Notes: generated by a model from the sequence alone, not told the origin. A stretch of 64,000 nucleotides of DNA from Demequina sp. TMPB413 (GCF_020447105.2 NZ_CP096184.1:2604001-2668000), one strand, 5' to 3'. Numbered from the stretch's first letter, positions 53,624 to 62,436 are shown. Made by a program: numbers and translations.

Positions 53624-54814
53624 ATGGAGAAGCTGAACGCTCGGCTTCTGAACTGGGCATCCATCCTGGATCCCCAGACCAAGGAGCAGGCGATCACCAC
53701 CTCGTCCATGCCGTTCATCTACCCTCACCTCGCGCTGATGCCCGACGCCCACCTGGGTCTGGGCGCCACCGTCGGCTCGGTCATCCCCACCCTGGGGGCG
53801 ATCATCCCGGCCGCCGTGGGGGTGGACATCGGCTGCGGCATGATCGCGGTGAAGACGCAGTTCACCAAGGACGACGTCGCGGGTAAGGACTTGGGCGCGC
53901 TGAGGGAGCAGATCGAAAGGTCGATCCCGCTGAGCGCCGGAGGCAAGAACCAGAAGATTAGGCACACCGCTCAGGCACGGATCGAGGCCCTCGAGGCACT
54001 CGCCACGCCGACGCAGCTCGCCAGGATCGACGGCCTGTCGCGGCTGTGGCGGAACCAGTTGGGCACGCTCGGCAGCGGCAACCACTTCATCGAGGTCAGC
54101 CTTGATGAGGACGACGCTGTGTGGTTCTTCCTGCACTCCGGGTCCAGGGGCGTGGGCAACAAGATCGCGCAGCACCACATCGCGATCGCCCACACGGTGA
54201 TGAGCCGGTACTGGATCACCCTGCCCGACAAGGACCTCGCCTACCTGGTGGAGGGTTCGGAGGAGTTCGACGAGTACATCGCCGACCTCACCTGGGCTCA
54301 GGCGTTCGCGCTGGCCAACAGGGAGGAAATGATGGACAGGGTGGTCGACCAGTTCGAGCGGTGGATGGGTGCCGCGACTGGTTCGCCTGTCACCGTCGAG
54401 GAGTTCACCCGGATCAACTGCCACCACAACTTCTCCCAGCAGGAGAGGCACTGGGGCAAGGACGTCTGGGTCTCCAGGAAGGGCGCCATCCTTGCCCGGG
54501 AGGGCGAGTGGGGCCTCATCCCTGGCTCGATGGGCACCGCGTCGTACGTGGTTCAGGGTCTCGGCAACGCCGTGGCGCTGAACTCCTCGCCGCACGGGGC
54601 TGGTCGGGTGTTCTCGCGGACGGCCGCCAGGAAGCAGTTCACCAGGGAGGACCTGCGGGCCTCCATGGTGGGCATCGAGTACAAGGACTCCGACGCGTTC
54701 ATCGACGAGATCCCTGCCGCGTACAAGGACATCGATCAGGTGATGGCGGACGCCGCCGACCTGGTGGAGATCCGGCACACGCTCAGGCAGATCGTGAATG
54801 TGAAGGGGGACTAA
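53624..54814 (+). CDS. rtcB: RtcB RNA ligase
   Basis: 396 residues from ATG 53624 (GAAAGGAAAG upstream). Signature blocks: GVDIGCGM (first Mn ligands, ~66-73), GTLGSGNHFIE (~147-157), FLHSGSRGVGN (~170-180), RINCHHNFSQ and SPHGAGRVFSR, which carries the GTP-linked His. It joins 2',3'-cyclic phosphate or 3'-phosphate to 5'-OH RNA ends using GTP. No RtcA or RtcR is adjacent. Its last ~190 bp and terminator are duplicated at 58.5 kb, so the gene end bounds an inserted cassette. Confidence 0.95.
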   Translation: MEKLNARLLNWASILDPQTKEQAITTSSMPFIYPHLALMPDAHLGLGATVGSVIPTLGAIIPAAVGVDIGCGMIAVKTQFTKDDVAGKDLGALREQIERSIPLSAGGKNQKIRHTAQARIEALEALATPTQLARIDGLSRLWRNQLGTLGSGNHFIEVSLDEDDAVWFFLHSGSRGVGNKIAQHHIAIAHTVMSRYWITLPDKDLAYLVEGSEEFDEYIADLTWAQAFALANREEMMDRVVDQFERWMGAATGSPVTVEEFTRINCHHNFSQQERHWGKDVWVSRKGAILAREGEWGLIPGSMGTASYVVQGLGNAVALNSSPHGAGRVFSRTAARKQFTREDLRASMVGIEYKDSDAFIDEIPAAYKDIDQVMADAADLVEIRHTLRQIVNVKGD

Positions 54815-54843
54815 CCGGCCGACGCAGGGGCCAGGGCAGCAAG

Positions 54844-54873
54844 GGGCGCGGGCCTCGCCGAGAGGCGACGCCC
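54844..54873 (+). terminator. rtcB terminator hairpin
   Basis: GCCTC-GCCGA-GAGGC forms the inner stem-loop and GGGCG/CGCCC the outer stem. It lies 30 nt after the rtcB stop and occurs again at 58721-58750 at the end of the duplicated block. The duplication ends at this hairpin in both places. Confidence 0.6.
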
Positions 54874-55030
54874 TTCGGTGATTCGGGCCCCACCGGTAGC
54901 CAATGTGGGGTGGGCGTTGTACCTTGAGAAGCCACATGTGTTCGACCGTGCTTCAAAGAAGAAGCACGCGATACGTGCCAGGGGTGATTCAGGCGATGGA
55001 GTCATGAAGATTCTGGAGGCCAGTTAGCGT

Positions 55031-56917
55031 ATGCCGCTTCCGTATCGAACCTCCCTGCGCCTTCCGGATGACGTTGATGTCATTCGACTTGCCGAGCAGG
55101 AGGTCCAGGACTGGATCGAGAAGCGCAAGAAGGTTGATAGTTCGAAGCGCACAGGATTCATTAACGGCGCCTTCTTCGAGCCTGGCGTGCATGACCTCGG
55201 GAGTGGCAGGTCGCTAGCCGTAGCGCACTCGGATCGTGTCGAAGACGGCAGCCGACGCCGATACCTGCGTTTCACCGAGTCAAACGCAGCAGGCAAGTGG
55301 CGAGTCGATGCCGTGGCGATGGAGTACGCAGACTCTGGCCAGCCTCGCCGGAGTCTGATTGTTGAGGCGTTTCGGATAGACGATCCTGACGGGGAAGGCG
55401 AAGTAGATCCCCCAGGCCTGGTGAAGCAACTGCTCGCCGAGCAGGATGTGCAAGACGGTGTCACGCCCGTCACCGCCAAGCCTCGGCTAGTCGGACCAGA
55501 GGACGTTGACATCGTCTTCAACGCGATCACCGACAAGGCGCGAACCGTCTCAGTCATCGTTGCGGGCTCATTGGGTCCAAGTTTTGACGAGAAGCTCCGC
55601 AGCCGGGTTGACAGCCTGACCTCGAAGCTTACTGGCGCTGCGAGCGTTTTCGTGTTGACTCAGGACGCGACGAGGGAGTTGAACCAGCGGCTTCCCCGCA
55701 CCCATGCCGTTGATGTGGGCCACGTGCGCACGTTTATGCCCCGTGTCGATCTTGGAAACCCCGCCGACGGGCACAATCACAGATTCCTCGGCCCGAGCAC
55801 GCTTGCTCGAGCCATTGACGGTCCGCGAGTGAGGCCATACCTGCAATCGGCGTTTGCGGTACAGACGCGTGCACGCCAACTCTCGAGTCCGCTCCCAACC
55901 GACATACGGCGCCAGCGTCGGCTCATTGACGCCGCGCTCGAGGACGTGCTCAGCGGCGCCGTTGAAACGGCCACCGAGCAGGCCAAGGCGACAAGCAGGA
56001 AGGAAGCGGCCGAGCTCGAAGCGTCCGCCAAGCCAAGTCGAGCGGAGCAGTCGCCGTATGCGCAATTGCGAGGTCGCGCACGTCGACTACTCACGCGAGT
56101 CCTTGGCAAAGATGTGGGGCAGCCGACCGTAGAGGACTTCGACGCGGCGGAAGCCGAGCACGACCGACTACAAGCCTCAGTTGAGGCAGCGCGCGCCAAC
56201 GCGGTCCGGGATCGCGCCCGATTCGAAGACGAACAAGAAGCCCGCGAGTCTCTCCGGGAAGACTTCGAGTATCAAGGTTTGGAACTCGTAGAAGCACAAG
56301 AAGAAATCGGCAGGGTCTCTGACGAACTCCACTACCTGCGGATGGAGATGCTGAAACAGGGTCTCGGGGAGCAGGCGTACGCGTATGTCCGCGATACCAC
56401 CTCGGATACCCCCAGCGACCTTAGCGAACTTGCCCTCACGCTCTTGCCGGACACGAGCAAGCATGTCGCTAGCGCTCACATTGTGTTCACAGGGGACCTT
56501 GATCAAGTGTTGGGAGCACAACAGCGGGATGGCAACGGCCTCGTGGTCCAGCGTGCGTGGAAGGCAATTCGCGTTCTCCATGACTACGCGCGCCTGAAGG
56601 CGAGCAAGGAATTCTCCGGCAGTGTTGCGACGTACCTCGACAGCGACAAGCACAACGGCGCGAAGGTTCCCGCGGCTTGGCATGCTCGCGGAGAGACGCC
56701 TCAAACCATGGAGCAGTGGGGTGACGAGCGAGTCTTTCCGGTCCCGACCTCGGTTGATCCGACGGGTCAAGCGACGATGACCGCCCACTTCAAGTGCGAC
56801 TCAAGCAACACCTTCGCTACTCGCATGCACTACTTCGACGACACCGATGGAAGCGGAAAGATCTATGTCGGCTATATCGGGCGGCATCGCACAAATACCC
56901 AGACGAAAAACGCGTGA
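55031..56917 (+). CDS. Unknown large protein with coiled coil (628 residues)
   Basis: Residues ~1-120 and ~150-280 look like two α/β units (SVIVAGSLGPSFDEKL, SVFVLTQDAT), a coiled coil runs ~355-460 (AEHDRLQASVEAARANAVRDR, EAQEEIGRVSDELHYLRMEM), and a C-terminal domain (~480-628) ends in IYVGYIGRHRTNTQT. No Walker, nuclease or kinase motif is clear; I do not recognise the family. It is the first gene after rtcB inside the bracketed cassette and is likely a mobile defence or regulatory gene by context. Confidence 0.6.
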   Translation: MPLPYRTSLRLPDDVDVIRLAEQEVQDWIEKRKKVDSSKRTGFINGAFFEPGVHDLGSGRSLAVAHSDRVEDGSRRRYLRFTESNAAGKWRVDAVAMEYADSGQPRRSLIVEAFRIDDPDGEGEVDPPGLVKQLLAEQDVQDGVTPVTAKPRLVGPEDVDIVFNAITDKARTVSVIVAGSLGPSFDEKLRSRVDSLTSKLTGAASVFVLTQDATRELNQRLPRTHAVDVGHVRTFMPRVDLGNPADGHNHRFLGPSTLARAIDGPRVRPYLQSAFAVQTRARQLSSPLPTDIRRQRRLIDAALEDVLSGAVETATEQAKATSRKEAAELEASAKPSRAEQSPYAQLRGRARRLLTRVLGKDVGQPTVEDFDAAEAEHDRLQASVEAARANAVRDRARFEDEQEARESLREDFEYQGLELVEAQEEIGRVSDELHYLRMEMLKQGLGEQAYAYVRDTTSDTPSDLSELALTLLPDTSKHVASAHIVFTGDLDQVLGAQQRDGNGLVVQRAWKAIRVLHDYARLKASKEFSGSVATYLDSDKHNGAKVPAAWHARGETPQTMEQWGDERVFPVPTSVDPTGQATMTAHFKCDSSNTFATRMHYFDDTDGSGKIYVGYIGRHRTNTQTKNA

Positions 56918-57011
56918 GCGCCACGTTCGGCCGCATGGTGTATGGCTCGATGGGGGTTGGCGGGTACGTCCGACATAATCGGGTCCAGACCTGCCGTGTG
57001 GAGGGGGAACT

Positions 57012-57428
57012 ATGACCGAACTTGTAGTCGCATTGGTAGCCGCGAGTGCAGTGTTTCTAGCCGCGTGGTGGGGCCAACCTGGACGCAAAGCTGTCGGTAT
57101 CCACAGGTACGTTCAACTTCTCAACGAGTTGCCCGAGGACTCAAAGCAGAGAGACCGCCTCGTGGCCGAGATCGACAAGATGATCGACATAGAGCTCGAC
57201 AATCGCCTCTTCAACGAGGTTGCCCAGATGGTGTGGACCATCTTCGCGTTCGGCGTGGTCGGATCCCTCGCCACCTCGATCGCGCGTAGCCACGGTGGCA
57301 CGTGGTGGGCGGCGAGCATCGGCTTTTGGGTCATGACGTTTGCAATGGCGGGAGCGTTTGTCGTCGGGCTTTGGTACCGGTGGAAGGCACGGACACGCAA
57401 ACCGCTTGAGCCCGGTAAGAAGGACTGA
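57012..57428 (+). CDS. Small membrane protein (138 residues)
   Basis: One helix at the N-terminus (LVVALVAASAVFLAAWWG), a helical charged cytoplasmic loop (NELPEDSKQRDRLVAEIDKMIDIELD), then two more helices (~75-120) and a basic tail. The loop resembles those of small effector-like membrane proteins. No family assigned. It lies between the 628-residue gene and the GNAT gene inside the rtcB-bracketed cassette and may be an effector or partner of the large gene. Confidence 0.6.
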   Translation: MTELVVALVAASAVFLAAWWGQPGRKAVGIHRYVQLLNELPEDSKQRDRLVAEIDKMIDIELDNRLFNEVAQMVWTIFAFGVVGSLATSIARSHGGTWWAASIGFWVMTFAMAGAFVVGLWYRWKARTRKPLEPGKKD

Positions 57429-57539
57429 GATTGGGCCGACTTCTTGGCTGGGCTTCGGGTCCTCAACCCGCTGGTTGGGAGTCATCGCCATTGCCATAAC
57501 TCCGCCTTCTCTGCCAGTCTGTCCTCCGGGGGAGGGAAC

Positions 57540-58058
57540 ATGACTCAAGGCCTTATCGCGTTCTGTCCGTTCGATGCGTCGCTTCCCCGTGGCGGATTTG
57601 ACTGCGGCAATGAACTCATCAATGGGTGGTTCCGCACGCAGGCGGGACAGCAAGACAAGAGGCACAACGCTCGCACGCACCTGGGCCTAGCGACCTTCGA
57701 TTCGCGTATTGCCTCGTTCTTCACGCTACTGACGCACGAGATCGCGCTCGACGATCGAAAGAAATCGACCTTTCTCGCGAAGCGCAGTTACCCCGTCCCG
57801 GCCATCCTGATTGCCCAGCTTGCCGTCGACGCCCACTACCAAGGTCAGGGCGTGGGTCGTCTCACTTTGGCGCACGCGCTCTTCTGCATCAAGGGCCTAG
57901 TCGACACCGTAGGCTTCGAAGCAGTCGTCGTTGACGCGATCGATGAGAAGGCTCGGGCCTTCTACTCTCCATTCGGCTTCGAGCCACTGGTCGCGGATGG
58001 ACTTCGCCTAGTGCTCACGACGAGAGATTTGATCCGCAACGTCTCGACCGCTCCTTGA
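57540..58058 (+). CDS. GNAT acetyltransferase toxin, second module
   Basis: 172 residues from ATG 57540 (GGGGAGGG upstream). AQLAVDAHYQGQGVGRLTLAHALF is the acetyl-CoA loop (Q/R-x-x-G-x-G) and DEKARAFYSPFGFEPL the C-terminal strand, as in TacT/AtaT-type toxins. It precedes the DUF1778 gene, the reverse of the order at 3.7-4.5 kb, with 87 nt between. It probably acetylates aminoacyl-tRNA. Full length. Confidence 0.85.
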   Translation: MTQGLIAFCPFDASLPRGGFDCGNELINGWFRTQAGQQDKRHNARTHLGLATFDSRIASFFTLLTHEIALDDRKKSTFLAKRSYPVPAILIAQLAVDAHYQGQGVGRLTLAHALFCIKGLVDTVGFEAVVVDAIDEKARAFYSPFGFEPLVADGLRLVLTTRDLIRNVSTAP

Positions 58059-58100
58059 CGGAAGTGTCGGTTATGGTAACGATTCCGGTCGCGTAGTCGT

Positions 58101-58123
58101 TTGTACGTATGTAGGATGTACAA
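58101..58123 (+). promoter_or_regulatory. Inverted repeat TTGTAC-N11-GTACAA before the DUF1778 gene
   Basis: A perfect 6-bp dyad with an 11-bp centre lies 22 bp upstream of the DUF1778 start, between the toxin and antitoxin genes. It is a probable binding site of the ribbon-helix-helix antitoxin and suggests that the antitoxin has its own promoter. Shares the GTAC core with the repeat at 3641-3659. Confidence 0.55.
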
Positions 58124-58145
58124 GCCAAGGGGGAACGAGAGGGTC

Positions 58146-58442
58146 ATGAACGCACCGAAGAGCCGCATCAACATGCGCATCAGCGAGGAGAACCTCGCCA
58201 TCATCAAGAACGCAGCTGAAGAAAATGGTCAGGACATGACGTCGTTTGTGCTTGGCGCTGCGCTCGATCGCGCCCGTGCGGTGGTGTTGCAGGCACATGT
58301 CACGCGGCTGAGCGCGAGCGAAGCAGAGCGGTTTGAGGCGATGCTCGAGCGTGAGCCTCGCGAGATTCCTGCGCTGCGTGAGTTGCTCGACTCTGCGCGA
58401 CAGGTCGAGTACCACGTGCGGGATCAGGCGCGTACGCAGTAG
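58146..58442 (+). CDS. DUF1778 antitoxin, second module
   Basis: 98 residues. SRINMRISEENLAIIKNAAEENGQDMTSFVLGAALDRA is the ribbon-helix-helix part of DUF1778, and the rest (LSASEAERFEAMLEREPREIPALRELLDSA) is the toxin-binding tail. It should neutralise the GNAT toxin encoded just upstream and bind the dyad at 58101-58123. Its order after the toxin is unusual for this family. Confidence 0.85.
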   Translation: MNAPKSRINMRISEENLAIIKNAAEENGQDMTSFVLGAALDRARAVVLQAHVTRLSASEAERFEAMLEREPREIPALRELLDSARQVEYHVRDQARTQ

Positions 58443-58513
58443 CCGTGCAGTTTGCGACCTCCCGGCGTTCTGATACCGGGCCGCACTAAGTTAGTGCACT
58501 TGTCTGTCCGCAT

Positions 58514-58691
58514 CGCCAGGAAGCAGTTCACTAGGGAGGACCTGCGGGCCTCCATGGTGGGCATCGAGCACAAGGACTCCGACGAGATCCCTGCCGCGTA
58601 CAAGGACATCGACCAGGTGATGGCAGACGCCTCAGACCTGGTGGAGATCCGGCACACGCTCAGGCAGATCGTGAATGTGAAGGGGGACTGA
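58514..58691 (+). pseudogene. Duplicated 3' end of rtcB
   Basis: A block matching 54625-54814 of rtcB: KQFTREDLRASMVGIE through the C-terminus VNVKGD, in frame with a 12-nt in-frame deletion (after KDSD) and a few substitutions. It lacks the catalytic part and any start. The similarity continues past the stop into the hairpin at 58721-58750. It marks the right edge of the cassette begun after rtcB. Confidence 0.9.
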
Positions 58692-58720
58692 CCGGCCGAC
58701 GCTAGGGCCGGGCCAGCATG

Positions 58721-58750
58721 GGGCGCGGGCCTCGCCGAGAGGCGACGCCC
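58721..58750 (+). terminator. Second copy of the rtcB terminator hairpin
   Basis: Same GCCTC-GCCGA-GAGGC hairpin with GGGCG/CGCCC outer stem as at 54844-54873, ending the duplicated block. Beyond it the two sequences diverge. The following ~200 bp to the next gene hold no credible frame. Confidence 0.6.
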
Positions 58751-58949
58751 GCGCTACTTGCGGGTACCAATTGGGCATTTCAATCCTCGCTAAGACGCCC
58801 AGATTCTGACGTCGACCACTCGCTCAACCCTCGCAGCATGGGGCGTGGGCGCCTGTCGAGTTCTGGTGGACACAATGAGACGCGTGGGGGATGCTGAGTT
58901 CCAAAGATCATGTGGGCTTCCGAATAGGGGCACACGACGGGAGGACAGC

Positions 58950-59282
58950 ATGACCGCGAGTCGCGAAGAGCAGGCCGCGCGCTTCGCTGCATCCCCGGAC
59001 GCCTGGGGTGAGCCCCACCGCGTCCACAAAGGAGCGGACGCCGCAGCGCACGGACGTGCTGTGCTTGAAGCCGCAGGTGTGGACGTCGAGGCAGTCGAGC
59101 GTCGCGTCGGCCGACCGCGCATCGACGGCAAGGCCGGTCGACGAGGCGAGCGCAGTGCGCGCCTCAACGTCGCCGTGACCGATGTGCAAGCCGCGCTTAT
59201 AGACCGACTTGCAGGCGACGGGCGGACCCGCAGCGACATCGTGCGCGAAGCGCTCGACGAGTACCTCGCCGCGCGGGGGTGA
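58950..59282 (+). CDS. Ribbon-helix-helix (CopG-like) protein
   Basis: 110 residues from ATG 58950 (GGGAGG upstream). The last ~45 residues form the RHH fold (ARLNVAVTDVQAALIDRLA...RTRSDIVREALDEYL), a typical antitoxin or repressor DNA-binding unit. The front ~60 residues are Ala/Arg-rich (GRAVLEAAGVDVEAVERRVGRPRIDGKAGRR). No toxin gene follows, so it is an orphan antitoxin or a regulator. Confidence 0.8.
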   Translation: MTASREEQAARFAASPDAWGEPHRVHKGADAAAHGRAVLEAAGVDVEAVERRVGRPRIDGKAGRRGERSARLNVAVTDVQAALIDRLAGDGRTRSDIVREALDEYLAARG

Positions 59283-59342
59283 GGACGCCAGCCGGGCAGC
59301 AAGAGACTGGCGATCCCGCTCTCACAGGAAGATGTCCCCCCG

Positions 59343-60143
59343 CTACTTCCGCGCCTTCCGCTTCACCACCGAGACCTTGGGCTTCCCGTCTCCCGGCGAG
59401 CGCGATTCCACGTCGAAGCCGGGGTGCGCCTTGAGCAGGTCGGTGAGCTTGGCGAAGCCCCACGACCGGGAGTCAAAGTCTGACGAAAGCCTCGACAGGT
59501 TGGAGCCGACGGCTCCCAGGTGAGCCCAGCCGTCGTCGTCGGCCGATGCTTCGACCGCCTCGGACAGGAGCTTGGCGAGCCTCGTGTCGCCTTGGAGCGC
59601 TGGCTTGGCCTTTGTCGCCGTCGAGGTGCGAGTCACCGCAGGCTTCGCCTTGGTCGCCGTCACCTCGGGAGTCGCGGCAGGCTTGGGCGCTTCCTCCGCG
59701 TCACCCAGGTTCTCTACGTAGATGAACTTGGTGCACGCCGCCACAAACGGCTTGGGCGTCTTCTTCTGGCCGAAGCCGTAGGCAGCGAGGCCCTGCTCGC
59801 GGATCCGCGCCGCCAGCCGCGTGAAGTCGCTGTCGCTCGACACCAGGCAGAAGCCGTCCACCGTGCCGCCGTGGAGCAAGTCCATCGCATCGATGATCAG
59901 CGCACTATCGGTGGAGTTCTTGCCGGTCGTATAGGCGAACTGCTGGATGGGCTGCACCGAGTGCGCGAGCAGCTCAGGCTTCCACTTGGCTAAGCGCGCC
60001 GACGTCCAGTCACCGTAGGCGCGGCGGACGGTCGCGGTGCCGTACTTCGCGATCTCCACCAGGAGCCGCTCAAGATGCTGGGCGCTCGCGTTGTCCGCGT
60101 CGATCAACACAGCCAGCCGGGCGTCGTGCGTAGGTTCTGCCAT
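59343..60143 (-). CDS. NYN-domain protein with OST-HTH-like C-terminus
   Basis: 266 residues from ATG 60143. NYN core: AVLIDADNASAQH (first Asp), NSTDSALIIDAMDLL (D-x-A-L pattern) and FCLVSSDSDFTRLAARIRE (SDxDF, catalytic). An Ala/Thr/Lys linker with repeated TATKAKPA follows, then an OST-HTH/LOTUS-like domain (DTRLAKLLSEAVEAS...FDSRSWGFAKLTDLLKAHP). This plan is common in bacterial NYN-OST-HTH proteins predicted to bind and cut RNA. It is convergent with the RHH gene. Confidence 0.9.
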   Translation of the reverse strand: MAEPTHDARLAVLIDADNASAQHLERLLVEIAKYGTATVRRAYGDWTSARLAKWKPELLAHSVQPIQQFAYTTGKNSTDSALIIDAMDLLHGGTVDGFCLVSSDSDFTRLAARIREQGLAAYGFGQKKTPKPFVAACTKFIYVENLGDAEEAPKPAATPEVTATKAKPAVTRTSTATKAKPALQGDTRLAKLLSEAVEASADDDGWAHLGAVGSNLSRLSSDFDSRSWGFAKLTDLLKAHPGFDVESRSPGDGKPKVSVVKRKARK

Positions 60144-60495
60144 AGGAACACTGTCCCACTGACTGTGGCAATTGCACCTAGGTTTCGCGAGCGCGAGCCA
60201 GGACACCCGTCGTCACGCTGTTCACCATCGAGAGACAACCCTGCGCTCGCCTCATATCAATCCCTTGCGATAGGCGTCTCGAACGTACTTCCGTGCGCTA
60301 CGGAATCGGAAGGGATGAAGAAGTCTGTACCTCAGAATCTTCCTTGGTCCCTTGGCCTTGCGTGACCTCTTCATCGCCTATCGTCGACCTTCTTGTCGTT
60401 CGCGAGTACTCGTTCAAGTGCAAATGCGGGCACCCCGATGTAGAACTGCGAGACCAATCAGGTTCGTCCGGGTCGCCAGGAATCTTGCGCGTACG
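60144..60495. other. 352-bp stretch without a credible gene
   Basis: Short open frames on both strands have no ribosome binding sites or protein-like composition; the clearest start, ATG 60315, gives only 16 residues. Presumably it holds the promoter of the NYN gene and the 3' end of the zinc-ribbon gene. No strong repeat was seen. Confidence 0.5.
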
Positions 60496-60735
60496 CTACA
60501 GCGGATCGCCACAACTCTGACAGGAGGTCTCGCCTTCTTCGTAGATGGCACCACAACAGTACTTCGCGCCCGGCTCCGTCTCCGCGCAGGCGGCGCACAT
60601 GCCCTCTTCCATGTCATCCGAGTCCTCGTCGAGTTCGGCGTAGCAGACCATGCACGTCTGCGCTTCCCCGTCGCCGGTCGTCGAGCCATCGCCGCGATCA
60701 GATGATCCGCTCAACAGCTTTGTCAAGAACCCCAT
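60496..60735 (-). CDS. Small zinc-ribbon protein
   Basis: 79 residues from ATG 60735 (GGAGGAG upstream). Cys pairs CMVC, CAAC, CC and CQSC suggest two zinc ribbons, separated by an acidic helix (AELDEDSDDMEEG). The N-terminus is a short Gly/Ser-rich tail after a hydrophobic start (MGFLTKLLSGSS). Role unknown; such proteins often bind partners or RNA. Confidence 0.75.
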   Translation of the reverse strand: MGFLTKLLSGSSDRGDGSTTGDGEAQTCMVCYAELDEDSDDMEEGMCAACAETEPGAKYCCGAIYEEGETSCQSCGDPL

Positions 60736-60904
60736 AGTTCTCCTCCGAGCCCGGAAGGCGTGTCCCGCCGTCGATGCCACGGTATCGCGGCTGGTAGGAA
60801 CCCACAATGGAGTCAAGCCTTCATGTTGCGGTCGACACGCGGTCCGGCCGTCTGGCAGGCATCCACCCCAGTCGTGCGTGTTGCGAGCCGGGGCCATCTG
60901 CGGA

Positions 60905-61366
60905 TCAGGACAGAGGCGGCGCCGCGCCCTCGAACGGCTCGACCTCAGCGCCGCCCGTGAGGAAGACCCTCCGGTCGCCCAGCGGTTCCTGCAAGGCGAA
61001 CTCGAGGCTCCGCAACGCGGGGGCGTCGCATGGAGGTTGCGACAGTCCCCACCATCCGACCCAGAGTTCGACCCGGTCGGACTCCTGCGCCGCCGTCCAC
61101 GTCTCCTCGAGCCTCCAGTCCTCGCACGCTTCCACCACGAGGATCACGTGGCTATCGGACGGACCGGCGGCGTAACCAGCCACCCACGCGGGCACGGCGT
61201 TAGTTGCGGCCGTCTGCTCGCCACCGTCGGTGTCGTGTCGCCAGAGGATCGCGGCAGCGACCAAAGCTGATCCGAGGACAACGATCACGGCGGTGATCCG
61301 GAGACGCCGCCGCACAGTGTGTGCATCGCTGCCTCGCGTCATATCCAAGCGTTTCCACACCTGCAC
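60905..61366 (-). CDS. Membrane-anchored unknown protein (153 residues)
   Basis: GTG 61366 follows the upstream stop directly (TGAGTG), so it is coupled to that gene; ATG 61342 is an alternative. A single helix (ITAVIVVLGSALVAAAILW) lies at residues ~24-42, after which the rest is exported with two Cys (EACEDW, PPCDAP) that could pair, and a Trp-rich stretch (VELWVGWWG). No family recognised. Confidence 0.65.
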   Translation of the reverse strand: MQVWKRLDMTRGSDAHTVRRRLRITAVIVVLGSALVAAAILWRHDTDGGEQTAATNAVPAWVAGYAAGPSDSHVILVVEACEDWRLEETWTAAQESDRVELWVGWWGLSQPPCDAPALRSLEFALQEPLGDRRVFLTGGAEVEPFEGAAPPLS

Positions 61367-62356
61367 TCAAGCGGCCCCAAGCTTCCGTGCTTGCGCCCCG
61401 CGCTCTCGCAGGATGCTGTCGAAGAACCCCAATTGGTCCTCCGCCATGCCGGACGGGAAGCTGAAGCAACGTCCATCGATGATCTCGATCGCTCGTAGCG
61501 TCGCGCCAGCCGTTGGACCGTCGGTGGGAGCAAGCACGAGGACAAGGCGCGCAAGCGCGTCAATCTGATCGGGCGTCGGCGTGGGGCCGATGCTCTGAAC
61601 CATGAGCCATAGTTCGGACGAGAGTTCGTCCGCTTCGGCCGGACTGAGCGACGAAGGAAGGACCCTCTCGTCTACGGCGATGGCGCGCTCAATATGCGCT
61701 GTGGCGATCATGGCCCTCACTGCGCTACCCGGCGGGGCTTGCAGGAAGATGCGCGCGACCCGATACATCTCCTCATGCGAACCGAACCACTTGGCACACA
61801 CGAACTGCAGATACTGGTGTGCCGCCGCGAAGTTCCAGGGCTCCAAGCGATGAAGTGTGCCGGCGCGTTGGTCGAGCACCTCGCGCGGGTACTGCAGACC
61901 ACGGGCCGACGTCAGCAGGGGAATCCACAGCGAGGGCTCCGTCGGCCACTGTTGGGCGGCCCACATCATGAACTCGTCGGCCTCCTTCAACAGAGCATGA
62001 AAACCCCGGAAGTTCGCGGCGGCGGTGTGTTCCGCGTGGGCGCGACCTCGGACGAGCCACGCGTCGCGCACCAGCGCGCCCCCAAGGGCAGATGCGCGTA
62101 TCCCGGATGGTGCAGCCTCGTACCAAGCCCTCACGGTGGCCGTCGGTATCGGCGAGTCGTCCTTCCACACGATCCCCAGGACGTAGTCACGCTCGGCTGG
62201 CACGAGCAACGCGACATCGGACAAGCGATCCTTACCGGCGAGCAGGTCGCCGATGATCGCCCACAGTCGGAAATCTGCGAAGGGGTCTAGCGGTGCTTTC
62301 CCGCGGCGAATCTCTCGCCGACCGCCGCCCGAACCTTTCCGCCCCCAAAGTGCCAT
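61367..62356 (-). CDS. Unknown helical protein, DUF4034-like
   Basis: 329 residues. The sequence is nearly all helix with Trp/Pro-rich turns (QWPTEPSLWIPLLTSARG, LHRLEPWNFAAAHQYLQFVCAKWFGS, SHEEMYRVARIFLQ), resembling the HEAT/TPR-type repeats of the DUF4034-like group. Function is unknown. It is the first gene of a two-gene unit with the membrane-anchored protein. Confidence 0.6.
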   Translation of the reverse strand: MALWGRKGSGGGRREIRRGKAPLDPFADFRLWAIIGDLLAGKDRLSDVALLVPAERDYVLGIVWKDDSPIPTATVRAWYEAAPSGIRASALGGALVRDAWLVRGRAHAEHTAAANFRGFHALLKEADEFMMWAAQQWPTEPSLWIPLLTSARGLQYPREVLDQRAGTLHRLEPWNFAAAHQYLQFVCAKWFGSHEEMYRVARIFLQAPPGSAVRAMIATAHIERAIAVDERVLPSSLSPAEADELSSELWLMVQSIGPTPTPDQIDALARLVLVLAPTDGPTAGATLRAIEIIDGRCFSFPSGMAEDQLGFFDSILRERGAQARKLGAA

Positions 62357-62436
62357 ACGCCGACTCTAGGGCCTCACGCTCGCTCACGGTCGAGAGCACA
62401 CGCGGGCCCGCAGACACCGCCCCCTACCAGCTAGCC

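Noticed and set aside
58452-58523. Start of a new gene leading into the rtcB fragment
   Set aside because: The frame before the rtcB homology has no ribosome binding site and no protein-like features; the piece is a gene fragment.
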